64,000 nucleotides of DNA from Crossaster papposus (Eukaryota > Echinodermata > Asteroidea > Velatida > Solasteridae): contig JBAIAA010000741.1 of NCBI GenBank assembly GCA_037893245.1, positions 186,001 to 250,000 on the forward strand, given 5' to 3'. How positions within the stretch are numbered: the first letter of the stretch is position 1; each line of letters opens with the position of its first letter. The position numbers were made by a program, and so were the translations under genes. Positions 36,901 through 47,953 of this stretch are shown in pieces. Under the pieces are notes generated by a model, which ran no database searches, was not told where the DNA came from, and saw only the letters and a list, made by a program, of their open reading frames with translations.

Positions 36901-37895
36901 TCTGTCAAGAAACCATAGGCGAGCGGTAGTGACTAGTTCTTCAGTTTGATGTCTTCTTCCCATGCTCAAATTCCAGAGATTTATAGTCAGGTCCTCACAT
37001 GAACAATGAATCGACAACAAGGAAAGCACAAGTCAATCCAAGCAAATCATAAGCCATTCATAAGAAATTATACGTCGATCACAAGTTAATAATAAGTCAA
37101 CCACAAGCAAATCATAGGCCACTCACAAGGAAACCATAAGCCATTCACAAGGAAATCATAGGTCATTTAGAAGCAAATCATAAGCCATTCACAGGAAAAT
37201 AGTAATTCACAAGCAAACTATAAATCGTTTCACAAGCAATTTTACAAATCTTACGTCGATCACAAGTAAAACATAGGTCATCACAAGTCATCAACAGTAA
37301 ATTCAAAGCAATTTCTTAGTCGATCATAAGCAAATTATAATACATGTAGTTATAGTCCCAAGATAACCGCGTCATTCATAAGTAAATCATTTTATCAAGT
37401 ACCAGTAAAACATGCCATCGTAATCCACAAATCACAAGTCATCCGATCACAAGTCCTTTTACAGGCATGGTAACCTAGACATTAAGTTTCTCCTTGTATC
37501 TTGTTACGTTTCGTTTCCATTCACCAATTGCCTCTATTCTCACGAAATTAAGTCAGTCACAAGACGTCAGCCAGTCTTAAGTTAAGGGACAGGCAATTCT
37601 ATCGAGCCAAGACAAATTGTTAAGTTCCTGCCAAGTTGTGATCGGTGGCTATGATTAAGATACTGAATACAACTCTGTGTAATGTTTACACAAAAAGGCA
37701 CCCGACAATATAATTCATTATAGCATGTCATTTGCTTAACTATCAATAATCCATACAATCATTATCACAACCAAACAAACCTTAAATAACTATAATGTTA
37801 CCGTTAAAACCCAAGACTTAATGTATACATGTACTTACGAAAAACAGCAAATTGAATACGAAGAGAAGGCATTTTGCGCAGTCTCTCACCCCCAT
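30977..37895 (-). CDS. Tetraspanin (complete, six exons, 237 aa)
   Basis: Exons: 37895-37839, 36901-36710, 34479-34300, 32346-32200, 31941-31858 and 31030-30977. All introns are GT-AG and phase 0, and the joined frame has no stop (714 nt). Tetraspanins are four-pass membrane proteins that organise receptors and integrins in the plasma membrane. The N-terminus MGVRDCAKCLLF leads into TM1 (about 9-28). Next come a short first loop with an NMT sequon, TM2 ending LGCCGAY, TM3 from YFIIMVGIL, and the large loop with CCG, PDSCC and two further Cys. That makes six loop cysteines, with an NAT sequon beside CCG. TM4 is followed by a short CC-containing tail (CCSIRKG). Membrane-proximal Cys residues are likely palmitoylation sites. 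The family is certain, but I cannot name the ortholog. The start codon gives the usual short cytosolic N-terminus. Confidence 0.93.
31438..31457. repeat. Poly-G tract (20 nt) in the last tetraspanin intron
   Basis: An uninterrupted G homopolymer. Confidence 0.8.
31480..31640. repeat. Inverted-repeat element related to 38380-38520
   Basis: GGTGCAATATTTTCAT faces ATGAAAATATTCTCACCATTGCAC, and AATGTTCCATTTAA faces TTGAATGGAACATT. The same pattern (GTGCAATGGT, AATGTTCCATT, GTGGAACATTTC, CCATTGCA, CACGAATGT) is seen near 38380-38520. It is probably one short interspersed foldback family; the borders are not exact. Confidence 0.5.
32630..33010 (-). mobile_element. Likely 3' UTR and tail of the LINE
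   Basis: This AT-rich stretch follows the RT stop codon on the minus strand and ends in degenerate TATAACTAAATAACT-type repeats. LINEs of this group often end in short tandem repeats. The exact 3' border is not certain. Confidence 0.45.
33011..34198 (-). mobile_element. 5'-truncated LINE reverse transcriptase (Jockey/CR1-like group), intact frame
   Basis: An unbroken 395-codon minus-strand frame lies within tetraspanin intron 3, in the same orientation as the gene. It carries reverse-transcriptase blocks: FLDFAKAFD (about 41-49), SGVPQGTILGPILF (98-111), the active site YADD (129-132) and, further on, a thumb-like RLDYCCIAWDP motif. The order and wording fit non-LTR elements of the Jockey/CR1/L2 group. 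The fingers region and the endonuclease are missing. The copy begins close to 34200, so it is a typical 5'-truncated insertion. The 3' tail runs to about 32630 through A/T-rich repeats of ATAACTAAA type. The lack of stops or frameshifts suggests recent insertion. The exact clade needs a tree. Confidence 0.85.
34261..34283. repeat. Poly-C tract (23 nt) next to tetraspanin exon 3
   Basis: An uninterrupted C homopolymer, 16 bp beyond the 5' splice site of exon 3 on the minus strand, where it reads as poly-G. G-runs just after a donor can act as splice enhancers. That role is inference. Confidence 0.8.
35265..35658. mobile_element. TTAA-flanked MITE, family A (394 bp)
   Basis: It begins TTAAAGGTAGTATA (then GGCCCTACACCATTGG) and ends CATCCTACCTTTAA. 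The inner sequence (TATCGTTTAACTGACCTGTC, TACAATCATGG) recurs at 42.2, 46.3-46.7 and 50.4 kb. Both ends carry TTAA, the target of piggyBac-type elements. It has no coding capacity. Confidence 0.8.
36178..36284. repeat. Near-perfect inverted repeat in tetraspanin intron 2
   Basis: ACACGACTTTTATACCTTTT on the left is matched by its reverse complement AAAAGGTATAAAAGTCGTGT on the right. The pairing extends through TTCTAT/ATAGAA, with about 35 nt between the arms. It could form a stable hairpin in the pre-mRNA. Confidence 0.8.
36293..36487. repeat. Tandem duplication of about 97 bp
   Basis: The block from AAGTCGTTAGATAGTCGGGT to TGCCGAGTTGCGACAGAT occurs twice in a row with a few differences (CGGCACGACTGGTTTAAG versus CGTCACGGCTGGTTCAG). 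It directly follows the inverted repeat at 36178-36284. Confidence 0.88.
36995..37460. repeat. Degenerate short tandem repeat in tetraspanin intron 1
   Basis: Imperfect copies of a roughly 20-25 bp unit, of the type ACAAGCAAATCATAAGCCATTC, alternate with CGATCACAAGT-type units through most of the intron. Confidence 0.75.
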
Positions 37896-38379
37896 GATCT
37901 TGGAAGAAAAAAACCACCACAGCTTTCCAAAGCTTGCTGATGGGCGTTCTTTTAACCTGTTTAGAAGAAAACGTGCACCGACTTTATCTTGCTCCGAAGC
38001 GTATTATCGTCTCCCTGAAATTTCTGTTTCCTTCTTATGCTATATCGGTACCATGCTGTTTTTAGCTAACGGAAGGCGTCACATATGTTCCAAGTAATCG
38101 CATTTTTGTGTTGGGGATAGCTAGCGGTACATAATTACATTTTCCAGTTTTACTTTGATTTGTGTATATGTCAGCCGGGAAAAAAAAGAACACACAGTCC
38201 GTTTGTTTTATTACAATGAGTTATAAAACAAAAATAGAATATTCCAATATCTCGTGTCGTTAATGCTACATGATTTCTTTGTTACTTCAGGGTATTATTA
38301 TTCCCAAATGTTCGCCCTCCTTTCGCCTTATAGGCCTATGCGCCCCGTTAAAGTGGGAAAATATTGACGCCTGAATGTT

Positions 38380-38520
38380 TGTATGTGCAATGGTAAGACT
38401 AATTATATGAGGCGACAGATGGAATGTTCCATTCTAGAATGCGAAGCCAAGTGGAACATTTCATCTGTCACCAAATGACATTATTCTTTCCATTGCAGCA
38501 GCACGAATGTGAAACATTCA
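38380..38520. repeat. Inverted-repeat element related to 31480-31640
   Basis: It shares GTGCAATGGT, GGAATGTTCCATT, GTGGAACATTTC and CCATTGCA in the same order as the copy in tetraspanin intron 5. Left and right halves are complementary. Confidence 0.5.
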
Positions 38521-39308
38521 TACTTTCCTCGTCAATGGTCAGAACACGACCAATGGGAATGGTGTGACCGTTCAATACAAGTTAGACCTTCACATTTTTG
38601 TGGTGCGGCAGCGCTGTGTTGGAGCGAATAATTCAATAAAACGTGGTCAGAGATCCGCCAATCAGAGGACGAGAAATTATTCAGGCGTTGCATAATAATA
38701 TGTGAAGTATTTTGTATATTTTTTTCGAAAATAATTAACCAACAAAACTATTTAAAACGTTGAAGAAGGAATCTGCTACCCAAGGACTAAGCCCTCGTCA
38801 TGATCGAAGCTGTTTAAAACCCCGGCCCCCGGTTTTCGGGTTATAATTCAACCTGCTTTATATACCCCAATACCCCTATCAAAAGGATTACGTTTCGAAC
38901 GTCAAAATCTTGTTGAATTAATTTAAAAGTGAAATGTGCATCAACATTCTTTAACGAAACGAAACCATACGACAACCGCACTTGATTGCAGACGGCAATT
39001 CATAATTTCCGCAATTTATATCCAAATCAAAATGAAGTTATTGCACTTTTTAGGGCTAAATTACAAGAATATTAAGTACCCACCTCTGCTTTCCTAAACA
39101 ACTCACGGAATGAAGCACCTCAGCCCGAACTTCTCAAGTTCAGCTACTCGATAATGTACAAGATGGTGCAAATAGCCTTCGAAGTTACGCCAGACTTACG
39201 TAGCCTACTTGTTGCATTCATCTAAAAGTGATTTCTCTTGTAACGCAAACTTGAGTTATACACCCTTCAAGCGATGACAGCTCGTCTCCTTCCTTCACAC
39301 TGAACCCA

Positions 39309-39441
39309 AGGCCGTGTCCGAATTATTTGGCTGCGGCTTGAAATTACGCACGAGTATATGGTAGCGGCTGCAGCCACATCTCATAGACTCGTGCGTAACA
39401 TCATACCAAGCCGCAGCCACGCCCACGGTCGGACAGGGCCC
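39309..39441. mobile_element. Short foldback element (about 130 bp)
   Basis: The left arm GGCCGTGTCCGAATTATTTG, then GCTGCGGCTTG and TTACGCACGAGT, is matched in reverse by ACTCGTGCGTAA, CAAGCCGCAGC and CGGTCGGACAGGGCC. The two arms fill almost the entire element. It has no coding capacity. Confidence 0.75.
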
Positions 39442-40978
39442 AAGCTGAACGGTATGATTTGATAGGTTAGACTAAGACAACGGCATTTAAGTCTCGATAA
39501 ATAATTGGTTGCTGATCTGCAGTCTGTGTAGACGCAAAACGCCAGGTCAGAGGTCATAACAGTAGGAAGTTGTCTTTATGGGCCAGTTGAATTCTGACTC
39601 ACAAAGTGGGATGGCTGGGTGGGGATCTCAAATGGGACGACTTATGCATCATCTGTCTTAAAAAGCAGCCGTCATATTATATCCGGTCTGGTCCGACTAG
39701 CTAGAAAAGCTTGTTCAATCTTGCCCGGATGACGAATTGTTTCGTCATTTTGAACGGCTTGGGAAAAGTTAGGTATAATTAGTTTTGGTCCAACACCACA
39801 CTTGCCAACTAAATTGGGGCGGTACGAAAATCATTTTTGAGCCAAGACTACACGACAAGTTAAAGGAGTAGCAAATCAAAGAACGAAAACAATCCGCAAG
39901 GCAAAATAATTATCTGATGTTCTTTCAGAATAATATTTAAGGCAATGAACAAAATACTACATGTACGCTGTAGTAATAAATAAAAACAGATTTACACAAC
40001 ACTACTCTAAAAGGTGAATGTGTAAAAAAAAAAGTACTTTTCCTAAGAATAACATCGAAAACATAACCATGGAATAATATAAATAATTGTCCACGATATA
40101 AAATCACAACATCTTTGTCCCCACTATTGTGGTAACAATGCCATTTCAATTTCATTTTTTTCAATACCAAAAACTCAATTGTTTTTCCCTATTTTAGCAC
40201 TACACCTCACAAGAAACACGTGCTAATGGACCTCATTACCGATTTAATTTACAGTGCATTTAATATGACTTGTAACTATGGCGTTACATTTGTATACAGA
40301 AATTAATTATTTGAAAATGGTATTTTTCTTTTCTGGGTATGATTGAAAATTAATATAATTTCCTGGACATGGAAATTTGAGGGGAAGAGGGGGAGGAACT
40401 GGCCATCATGCGACACTAGGGGGCGCTGTTCACAATACAAATTTATGAAATTTACATGAAAAGAGACCAAAGGTTTAGCTTTTTTACTGTTCTCCGTTGT
40501 TCAAATCTATTTAATACATTTGGACTAAAGGAAAATTACAAGATCCCTCAAAATCGGCATGATCTAATAAGCCATCGCCCCATGGTTGTAAAGTGAGGGA
40601 TACATGTACATGTACTTGTGTATCCCCGGCCCCCCTCCTCTACCCTACAAGATTTGTGCCCATGGACTATAAAAAGCAGTATACCTTTTGCTTTCTTGCA
40701 ACTAACCAACAAGTAACCAACCAAATTACTCGATGTAAAGATGTTAAAACCCTAACCCTGCTGAACCCAACAATTTACAAGCCTCAGTTAAAGTCTGTTG
40801 GCTCCTGCAGACAACAGAACATCAAGGCAAATTAGGATTCTGTTGGATGCCAATAGTTATATATTTTCAGGTACTCATCAACAACTTGGCAAGATGAGTT
40901 GAGTGTGACTTAATTAATTTGAGCAGGACACTCATTTGGGTCTCTGTTAGAACCTGTTGGATTTAGCAGGGTATAGTC

Positions 40979-41374
40979 TTAAAGGGATCGTATACGTTTG
41001 GTAATTACTCCAAAAATTAATGGCAATAAAAACCTACTTGGTAAGAAGTACAGCAGCTTTGGATAGTATAATGCATTTTTAGAAACTTTTCACTTCGAAG
41101 TACTGCGGTTATGAAAAAAGATATCACTTTTTATCCCAAAAAATTGAATCTGAGAAGCGTTACTGCAGTGACGTTTCTCAGACTGTGTATTCCAATGCAG
41201 ATTATTCTTCCTGCGTGGACATAACCACTCCAGATTTTCGAGAATATCTCAAAATCGCTACCACCTTTTGAAATAAAATTTTTACAGGTTAGTTTTATGG
41301 TATATATCTATAACTATATAGGATTGAAACAAACAATGGGTTCCAATTACCAAACGTGTACGATCCCTTTAAAG
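40979..41374. mobile_element. TTAA-flanked MITE, family B (about 395 bp)
   Basis: It starts TTAAAGGGATCGTATACGTT, then TGGTAATT, and ends AATTACCAAACGTGTACGATCCCTTTAA. The terminal inverted repeats are about 26 bp with one mismatch. The TTAA ends and the AGGGATCG/AGGTAG similarity suggest a distant relative of family A. It has no coding capacity. Confidence 0.82.
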
Positions 41375-41966
41375 AACTACTAAGGGATTAGGGTTAATAA
41401 TGACTCTAAACTCCCTGTAAAATTATTTCTTCTGGCATGCTGTCGTTTTGAAGAGTAAAATAAAAGAAGTAAAAAGAAATGCGTCTCTGAGATTCATTTT
41501 TGGCAAATTTCCATTAGTAGTCTGAATTTAAATCTTTGAATATTATTTTTCTCGGAATATACACTGAGCATGTACAGAGCTATAACTTGGTCAGTTCAGT
41601 TTTTCTCTATGGTCTTTAATTGTATCTGCATTCACTGTTAGCGGTTTATTTAGCCTTCGCATTTGTCTCATCAGAGAGTTCCCCCCCCTCCCATCCCCCC
41701 TTAACATTACAAATCTTGAGTGTTTTTGTAAAGACCCAGTGGTCACTGCAAACTACACAACACCCATTAATTGAAAGAAAATTTTATTCGGGCACCTCAC
41801 CTATCACTTTTTGTTGCCTTGACTGAATAACTGGATAGAGAAATTTGCTCAAATCAAATAATCGTTATCCAGTTTGAGAAAAAAATAATACGATAACCGA
41901 ATTTTGAAATCTCAGATTTTCCGCACCACTACTAAAAACAACCACCTTTTTATTATTTTTTTCCCT

Positions 41967-41972
41967 TTATTT
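41967..41972 (-). terminator. Likely EIF3J polyadenylation signal
   Basis: The sequence reads AATAAA on the minus strand, 88 bp after the EIF3J stop codon. It is the first such hexamer I see downstream. Confidence 0.65.
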
Positions 41973-42059
41973 TTAGAAAAAAAATTACAAATACACTGTA
42001 CATAATAAATCTATATTGCCGTACGTTCTCGTGACGAGAAAATACCTGTAGAGTGAACA

Positions 42060-45000
42060 TCAAATAAAATCATCCATGTCGTCATATCCGACGTCACCAT
42101 ACGCGTCGTCGAGTCCTTTGCCTGATTTTCCACTTCCCACTAAGGCCGCTTTTTTACCCTTTTTCTTCGACTTGGCACCCTGGAACGACAAAATATAGAA
42201 TGTAGTTTAAAGGTAGTATACACCATTGGTAATTGTTTGAATTTTCATGAATGGATGGCTTTCGGGGGTTGTATTTTATAGTAAATATCGTTTAACTGAC
42301 CTGTCCGAAGTTTTACAGTCATTAATGCCGAGAAAAGCACGAAAAACAGCATTTGTTTTCATCTGGCGTCAAGCAGTTATTCTTATGTTATTTTTGTTTT
42401 TTCGTGATCGCCAGACGGCGATCGCGAACTGTTTGTTATAAAATTATATTTTTCGTAATAATTACAGGATTTCTTGCGCAATCATTTTGCTGGATGCCTA
42501 GAATCATTATTTACTTTCAAATGAGTAACATATTTCTTAATATTACGGTAATAAATATTTTTGGTAGGATACACCAATTTCTTTTGCCGTAATTTGATGT
42601 AATGGATAGGTTAGGGGGGTTTATATTTTATAGTAAATATTGTGACTCTGACTTGTTTCAAGTTTTGTGTTCATAGATGCTTAAAAAAAGCAAGAAAGAA
42701 AGGCTGCTCTAGTAGTCTGGTTCCTTGACTTCCTTCAGATGAAACATAGTCATGTGTAGACATCAAATTATCAGGTTAGGAAACCAGACTAGTTAGCTTC
42801 CACCTATTCACAGATGCGTAATCGTGTCGCAAATAAATCGGGGGCAGTGTTTGAAAATAGTCAGGTTTTTCCTAAGATTGCCGGCGGCAATCGTTGGAAA
42901 TTGATAACAAATTCCACTTGAAAACAACAGCACACCAAGTGCCGTGATTTCACAGGATGATTGTTATTGACCGTTATTCACTTCTAAAGTGGGCGGAACC
43001 CAAAGGCTCGGTCTATTTAAATGTAGACAAACCAACGGTGGGCGGGGCTTGTGGCTCAATTCCGATACACCGTCCAATGCGGGTGTGGTTTTTACCTTTT
43101 GCACTTTCGCCTTCTCGTTCGCTATCGCCGTTAGACTTAATCCTAGTCGTTTCACTTGTTCTACTTCCACTGCCAAATCAAAGCAACCACAAATGGAATA
43201 GCCAGTTATTACAGATCACCCAGTCAGTCTAGTGCCATGACTTATGGAAAGGAATGTGTAAGAACTCAGACTCGGTACCAGACATTGCTTTTGAGACAGT
43301 CTTGTTCTATGTGTCAGTTGATTTTCTTGCATTCCAAAGTGCCACTACCCCAGGTTTGAAAACTCTTGTGTATCATCTTAAGACACTTGTTAAACAGTAT
43401 CCAGCTTTTGAACAGACCCCGGTGATAAAGTAGTTAAAAAAGCAGAATAAACAAAAATAAAAAAATAACAGGACAAAATTAGGACAACAGTAGGACTTGT
43501 GTAGGCTTTCAGGAGTAGTTTTCATTGATACTCGCCCATGTCCACAGCATCATAAGCCCCATGTGGCATGTTCTGGACTCACAACACTTGTGCTCCATCC
43601 TCAACTAAGCTCTTGTAAGTACAGTTGCAGTACTCCTGCACCTAGGCTCTTCATTGTTTGATTTACATATATGACGATGTGTAAAACTGTTATAAACATA
43701 TTAAATGAGTTGTGGGACCAAAAAAGTAGAAGTAGGAAATAGTAGAAAAATATAAGCAAGGTGACCACACAAATTTAAAAAAAAGTAGGAACACTATAGA
43801 GCAAGGTAACCAAAAACCTAGGAAAAGGTGGGAAAACTAGGAGCAAGGTGACCAAAAACCTAGGAAAACCTAGGGTGTGTAAACATCCTTATTAAAATTG
43901 CTGGATTGAGAACTCGTTCTTAACTTACAACTTAAGCTGCATCCCTGGAACACGCTGTCCAGCATGTCTACATAGTGCGGCGATTTCTCAAGTTGTTCTA
44001 GCTTTTCTTTGAGGAGTTTGGCAAACTCCTCAAATTCCTCCTCAGTCGTGGGCTGCATGGCGTCTATCCTGCCTTTGACGTCTTCCGTTACGCCTGTTTG
44101 ATAGATGTAGCAACAAAAAAAGAAAAGAAATTAAGTTATCATCGGATCGCGAGTGTCGCCTTTTCCCACGATCAATCCACTTATGTTTTTTATTCTTCCA
44201 AATGACCTTAAATGACCCCTACATGACCTTTGACCTCAGTAATCTGAAACATGGGAAAGAGTTTCATACACGAGCACCACGTTTTTACAACATTCCAAAA
44301 AACGATGTGAAAAGTCATCCTTTCTTAAGACGACCTCAGGTTTGGGCAACCTAATTGTTGTCTCATTCTTTATTTAGTAATTATTTGGTTTTTCATTATC
44401 AGAGTTCAGGCGTAACAAACGGTAAATGCCAGCAAAAAGTATTTGAATATTATATACTAGGCACTGAGAACTTTCAGTGGATATTTTTATTTAATTTTTT
44501 TGACTCATGGAAGTTGCGTTTAGCTACTTTAGCAGCTTTTGCGCTTCAAGTCTTCCTTTATTCACCTCAGGCCTGGACCAAGTCCCCCCCAAAAAAAAAA
44601 CCCCCAAAAACCCAACCAAATCTGCCAAAATAGAGGATGGATTTGGATGAATTTGGAAAGGTTGAATGCTTCTCATAGTGTGGTGTCGTGTTTTTACCGA
44701 ACGCTTCCTTTGCAAGTTCGAGGTCGGAATCTTCTTGTAGTTTCTGTTGTTTTAATTTCTCTGCCATCTGCTCCTCGAGACTCAACTCGACCGTTTGCTC
44801 CTGTAAACAAAGATGACTGAACTGGTGAAGAATGTCTGGATGCCAAGAGATGATTGATCCAAGTGTCGATCGATCAAATGATTAATAAATTGATCAATAT
44901 TAGAGCGTGGGCAACTCCCACAGTTTTGGAATTAATTCCAAGTTAATTTCCCCAAAGAGAAAATAAAGTTTCAGAACCTAACTTGCAACTCGATGTGCTT

Positions 45001-47221
45001 GAATATGATCCCATGGCGAGAATGTGGCATGAAAAGAAATAAAGCACCCTGTTCTTTGTCTTTTTAATGGCGGTTAACATTGTTGGGTAGGCACCGCGTT
45101 AGGGGGACAGGCTCTTTTGTTTGGAAAAGACAGACCGAGTAGTGGGGACATTTTCGAGTCCCCATAGCGCGTTGGGTGTTCAGTAAATGTAGAACAAGGT
45201 AAAATGTTAGGGTATAATGAAAGAAAATGTAGAAGAGGACAAATTAGGGTGATGCTGAAATTTTAGAATTGTTGAGTGTTCTGAGTTTGAGATTAGAGAG
45301 ATTTCAGTTTACACACAAACCCTATGGGTTGTCCCCATAACGCTATGTACCAAAAGAATATGTGTACCTGTGTCTTTTTCTTCGCGTCAAGCTCTTTTTT
45401 CCTCTTCTCTTCTTTGGCTTTCAGGGTTGCTTCTAAACTCTTCTTTTTTTTTACTTGTACAGCTTTACCTGTTAAAAATATTATTACAATTTTTACATTT
45501 TACCACAACAAGCAATCAATGTAGCGGCACAGTCACACATATATTTCTGACATTTTTATGACGTCTATAGAATAGATAGCCCTTTTTTCACACTAGACAA
45601 ATCTCAAGGTTAACGCAGGGTTAAAAACATGCAGTGTTTCTCACTCAAAATATGTCAACCCGCCGTCAACCCCTGAGATTGATTTCAACCCGGGTTGAAA
45701 ACAATCCTGCTCCAGACCAGGGTTGTGATTTTCAACCCGAGTTGAATCACTCGCCCTGGATAGTAGTAACTGATCAAAATATTAAAGCTCGGTTTGCACG
45801 AAGCAAGTGTTAAACGACACAGAGTTGAACCACAGGGTTGAACAATTACAAACTGAACCTGGGGCTTGCCCGGGGTTGAGTTAAACCCGGGGTTGAGTTA
45901 AACCCGGGGTTGAGTTAAACCCGGGGTTGAGTTCAACCCGGGGTTGAGTTCAACCCGGGGTTGAGTTCAACCCCGGGTCGAGTTCAACCCGGCTTGAGTT
46001 CAACCCGGCTGTAGTGTGTAAGGGGCTTAGTTTTGCCAAATTGTACTTTTACAAATTGTACAATGAATTACTTTGTGTCACACAATGCACTGAAAGTGAA
46101 ACCCTGGAAAAGAAACCGCTCAAAGCAAATACCTTCTTGTGGTTCAGCATCTTCTTTCTTTTCCTCGTCCGACTCATCCCATGCACCCTTGTGAAATAAT
46201 CGAGATAAGATTTGAAGACATTTTACATACATCATGGTCTTTCTAGTAACATCGTAACATCTAGTTACCTAGTTAACGGTAGAATACACCATTATCAAGA
46301 ATGGGTGGATTTGGGGGTTGTATTTTATAGAAAAATATCGTTTAAAGGTAGGACTAGGATACACCATTTGCAGATATCGAAAAAAAATTAGTACCGTATT
46401 ATTAAGAAATATCTTACTCATCTGAAGGTAAATAATGATTCTTCTAGGCATCCAACAAAATGATTGCGCTAGATATCCTGTAATTATTCTGAAAAATAGA
46501 ATTCTATAAAGAAAAATTCGCGCTCGCCGGACGGCGATCGCAAAAAACACAAATAACATAAGAATAACTGCTCGACGCCGGTTGAAAACAAACGCTGTTT
46601 TTCGTGCTTTGCTCGGAATCCATGACTGTAAAACTTCGGACAGGTCAGTTAAACGATATTTACTATAACATACAACCCCCCAAATCCACTCATTTATTAT
46701 AATTCAAGCAATTACCGGCCATTCAATGGTGTATCCATAGAGCAAGGTGTATCCTAGTCTGTAGTCATGCTAGTTCCTCCCCTTAAATGACCGGTCCGGT
46801 AATCATGGATGCCGTTCTTGTTGTTTAAATTTACAAGCAGGAAGTTGAGGAACACATTACAAATGCACAACACCGTCACCCAACTGATCACAAACTGACT
46901 AACCGACCGACCATGGCCCAGCCCGGCCCGACCGACTAACGTTATGGACTGATCCCCGGCCACCAGCCGGTCGACCGGCCAACAAACTCGACCAACCTTG
47001 ACTTCCTCCTCGGCGTCCTCTCCCTCCCATCTGTCGCTCGCTGCCGGCTGAGAAAAGCCTTGCTTAGGGTCAAAATCCTCGGAATCTGTCACAATTAAAA
47101 CAAACACAACTACTCCATTACTTCTGATCTGAAAAATAGAAGAAAGGCTGAAAACAAAGCACAGAATCAGCGATGCAATTGAATATTTTTTGCGCACATG
47201 TCACTCACCCCAATCCGCCAT
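42060..47221 (-). CDS. EIF3J: Eukaryotic translation initiation factor 3 subunit J (complete, eight exons, 239 aa)
   Basis: Exons: 47221-47209, 47085-46997, 46187-46133, 45468-45368, 44800-44698, 44093-43929, 43169-43096 and 42179-42060. All splice sites are GT-AG and the joined frame is 720 nt. EIF3J binds the 40S decoding centre and aids eIF3 loading and ribosome recycling. The order of blocks matches animal EIF3J (about 258 aa in human): acidic N-terminus MADWDSEDFDP with DRWEGEDAEEE, a second acidic patch WDESDEEKKED, a Lys/Glu-rich coiled-coil stretch, SLEEQMAEKLKQQKLQEDSD followed by LELAKEAFG, the compact helical domain (EEFEEFAKLLKEKL), a basic KSKKKGKK patch, and an acidic tail ending MDDFI. 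Exon 1 carries only 13 coding bases. The call is based on the match along the whole protein. Confidence 0.95.
42207..42700. mobile_element. TTAA-flanked MITE family A, one copy plus an adjoining partial copy
   Basis: TTAAAGGTAGTATACACCAT starts at 42207, and the shared interior follows (TATCGTTTAACTGACCTGTC). Near 42563 a fresh GGTAGGATACACCA begins a second, degenerate head with GGGGGGTTTATATTTTATAG, which fades out by about 42700. The elements lie in the last EIF3J intron, about 30 bp from exon 8. Confidence 0.72.
42707..42798. repeat. Short inverted-repeat element
   Basis: CTAGTAGTCTGGTTCC on the left faces GGAAACCAGACTAG on the right, across about 60 bp. A similar CTAGTAGTCTGGTTCC lies at 30022-30037, right of the Helitron array, so this is an interspersed family. 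Confidence 0.6.
45580..46026. mobile_element. MITE-like element containing a CCCGGGGTTGAGTT minisatellite
   Basis: The left end AGCCCTTTTTTCACACTAG matches the reverse complement of the right end (CTGTAGTGTGTAAGGGGCT) imperfectly. Inside are many GGGTTGA/TCAACCC words on both strands. The right third is a tandem repeat of an 18-bp unit, itself almost palindromic. The element lies in EIF3J intron 3. Confidence 0.7.
45872..46010. repeat. 18-bp minisatellite (about eight units)
   Basis: The unit is ACCCGGGGTTGAGTTAA or ...GAGTTCA, repeated head to tail. Each unit contains the self-complementary words CCCGGG and TTGA/TCAA, so single strands can fold on themselves. Confidence 0.85.
46273..46739. 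mobile_element. Nested pair of TTAA MITE family A copies
   Basis: A plus-oriented head (TTAACGGTAGAATACACCAT at 46273) runs to AAATATCGTTTAA. A second copy in reverse orientation then starts at that TTAA (46342) and ends near ATGGTGTATCCATAG. The family consensus contains TTAA at exactly this point (TATCGTTTAACTGACC), so the second copy seems to have inserted into the TTAA of the first. The rest of the first copy is not seen after it. Confidence 0.72.
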
Positions 47222-47248
47222 ATTGATTGTTGAGCAATAATATCACAC

Positions 47249-47264
47249 TGCATTCTGGGAAATT
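47249..47264 (-). promoter_or_regulatory. ZNF143/SBS-like motif upstream of EIF3J
   Basis: The minus strand reads AATTTCCCAGAATGCA, about 28-43 bp upstream of the EIF3J start codon. It contains TTCCCAGAATGC, the core of the SBS element bound by ZNF143 (Staf) in many animal housekeeping promoters. The position fits a core-promoter role. Binding is inferred, not shown. Confidence 0.6.
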
Positions 47265-47540
47265 CAGCGAACTTTTCGGATGGCGCTGTCTGTAGCCGTT
47301 TTCTAAACTCCAGCTTATAGGCTCATTTGGATCTATTACCATTGCCAAACTGCTTTACGAATACGAAGCCAATTGGGATGGAAACGGCTTTGGTTGAAGT
47401 CGCGGAAAAGTACTGTAATAAAGCCAAATTAAGTTAGAATACACAAATAAACCACAATTATTGAATAATCATAATGCGTAATAAGTTGTCATCCTGATTT
47501 CGTGGCCGCAATTTTAAGTGAAATACGTTGTGGTTCCATA

Positions 47541-47826
47541 CGTACAGCGGGCGCAAAGTTGGGTACGTCGGAAACAAAAGAGAAAGATAAAACGGGCGCA
47601 AGTCGTACGTCATTGGAAATAAAAAGAGAAGTATAAAACGGGCGCAGGTGGAGTACGACGGGCGCAAAGTCGGGTACATTGGAAATAAAAAGAGAAGTAT
47701 TAAACGGGCGCAGGTGGACGTACGACGGGCGCAGGTCGGGTACATTGGAAATAAAAAGAGAAGTATTATTAATCGGGCGCAGGTGATGAGTTACATGTGT
47801 ACACGAGTCGGGCACATTGGAAATAA
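47541..47826. repeat. Minisatellite of about 60-65 bp units upstream of EIF3J
   Basis: Four to five imperfect units share GGGCGCAGGTCGGGTACATT and GGAAATAAAAAGAGAAGTAT. The array lies about 320-600 bp upstream of the EIF3J start codon. Confidence 0.85.
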
Positions 47827-47953
47827 ACATTGGGGGTGGGGGGTGTTACAGTGGCGGATCTAGGTTTTAACTAAGGGGGAAGGGGGGAAGGGGGCATTAA
47901 ACCCGTAAATCATGCCCCACCCCCCAAAAAAGTTCACTAGGCAGCCCAAGAAA

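Larger units (their letters stand above)
37896..40978. other. Upstream region of the tetraspanin gene, no further gene seen
   Basis: The tetraspanin promoter and any 5' UTR exon should lie here, but no motif is clear enough to fix a start site. The stretch contains two inverted-repeat elements (about 38380-38520 and 39309-39441). Open frames are short and lack domains. Confidence 0.4.

Noticed and set aside
47458-47863. Open frames on both strands over the minisatellite upstream of EIF3J
   Set aside because: Both strands are open with repeating peptides, a sign of tandem repeat and not of coding.
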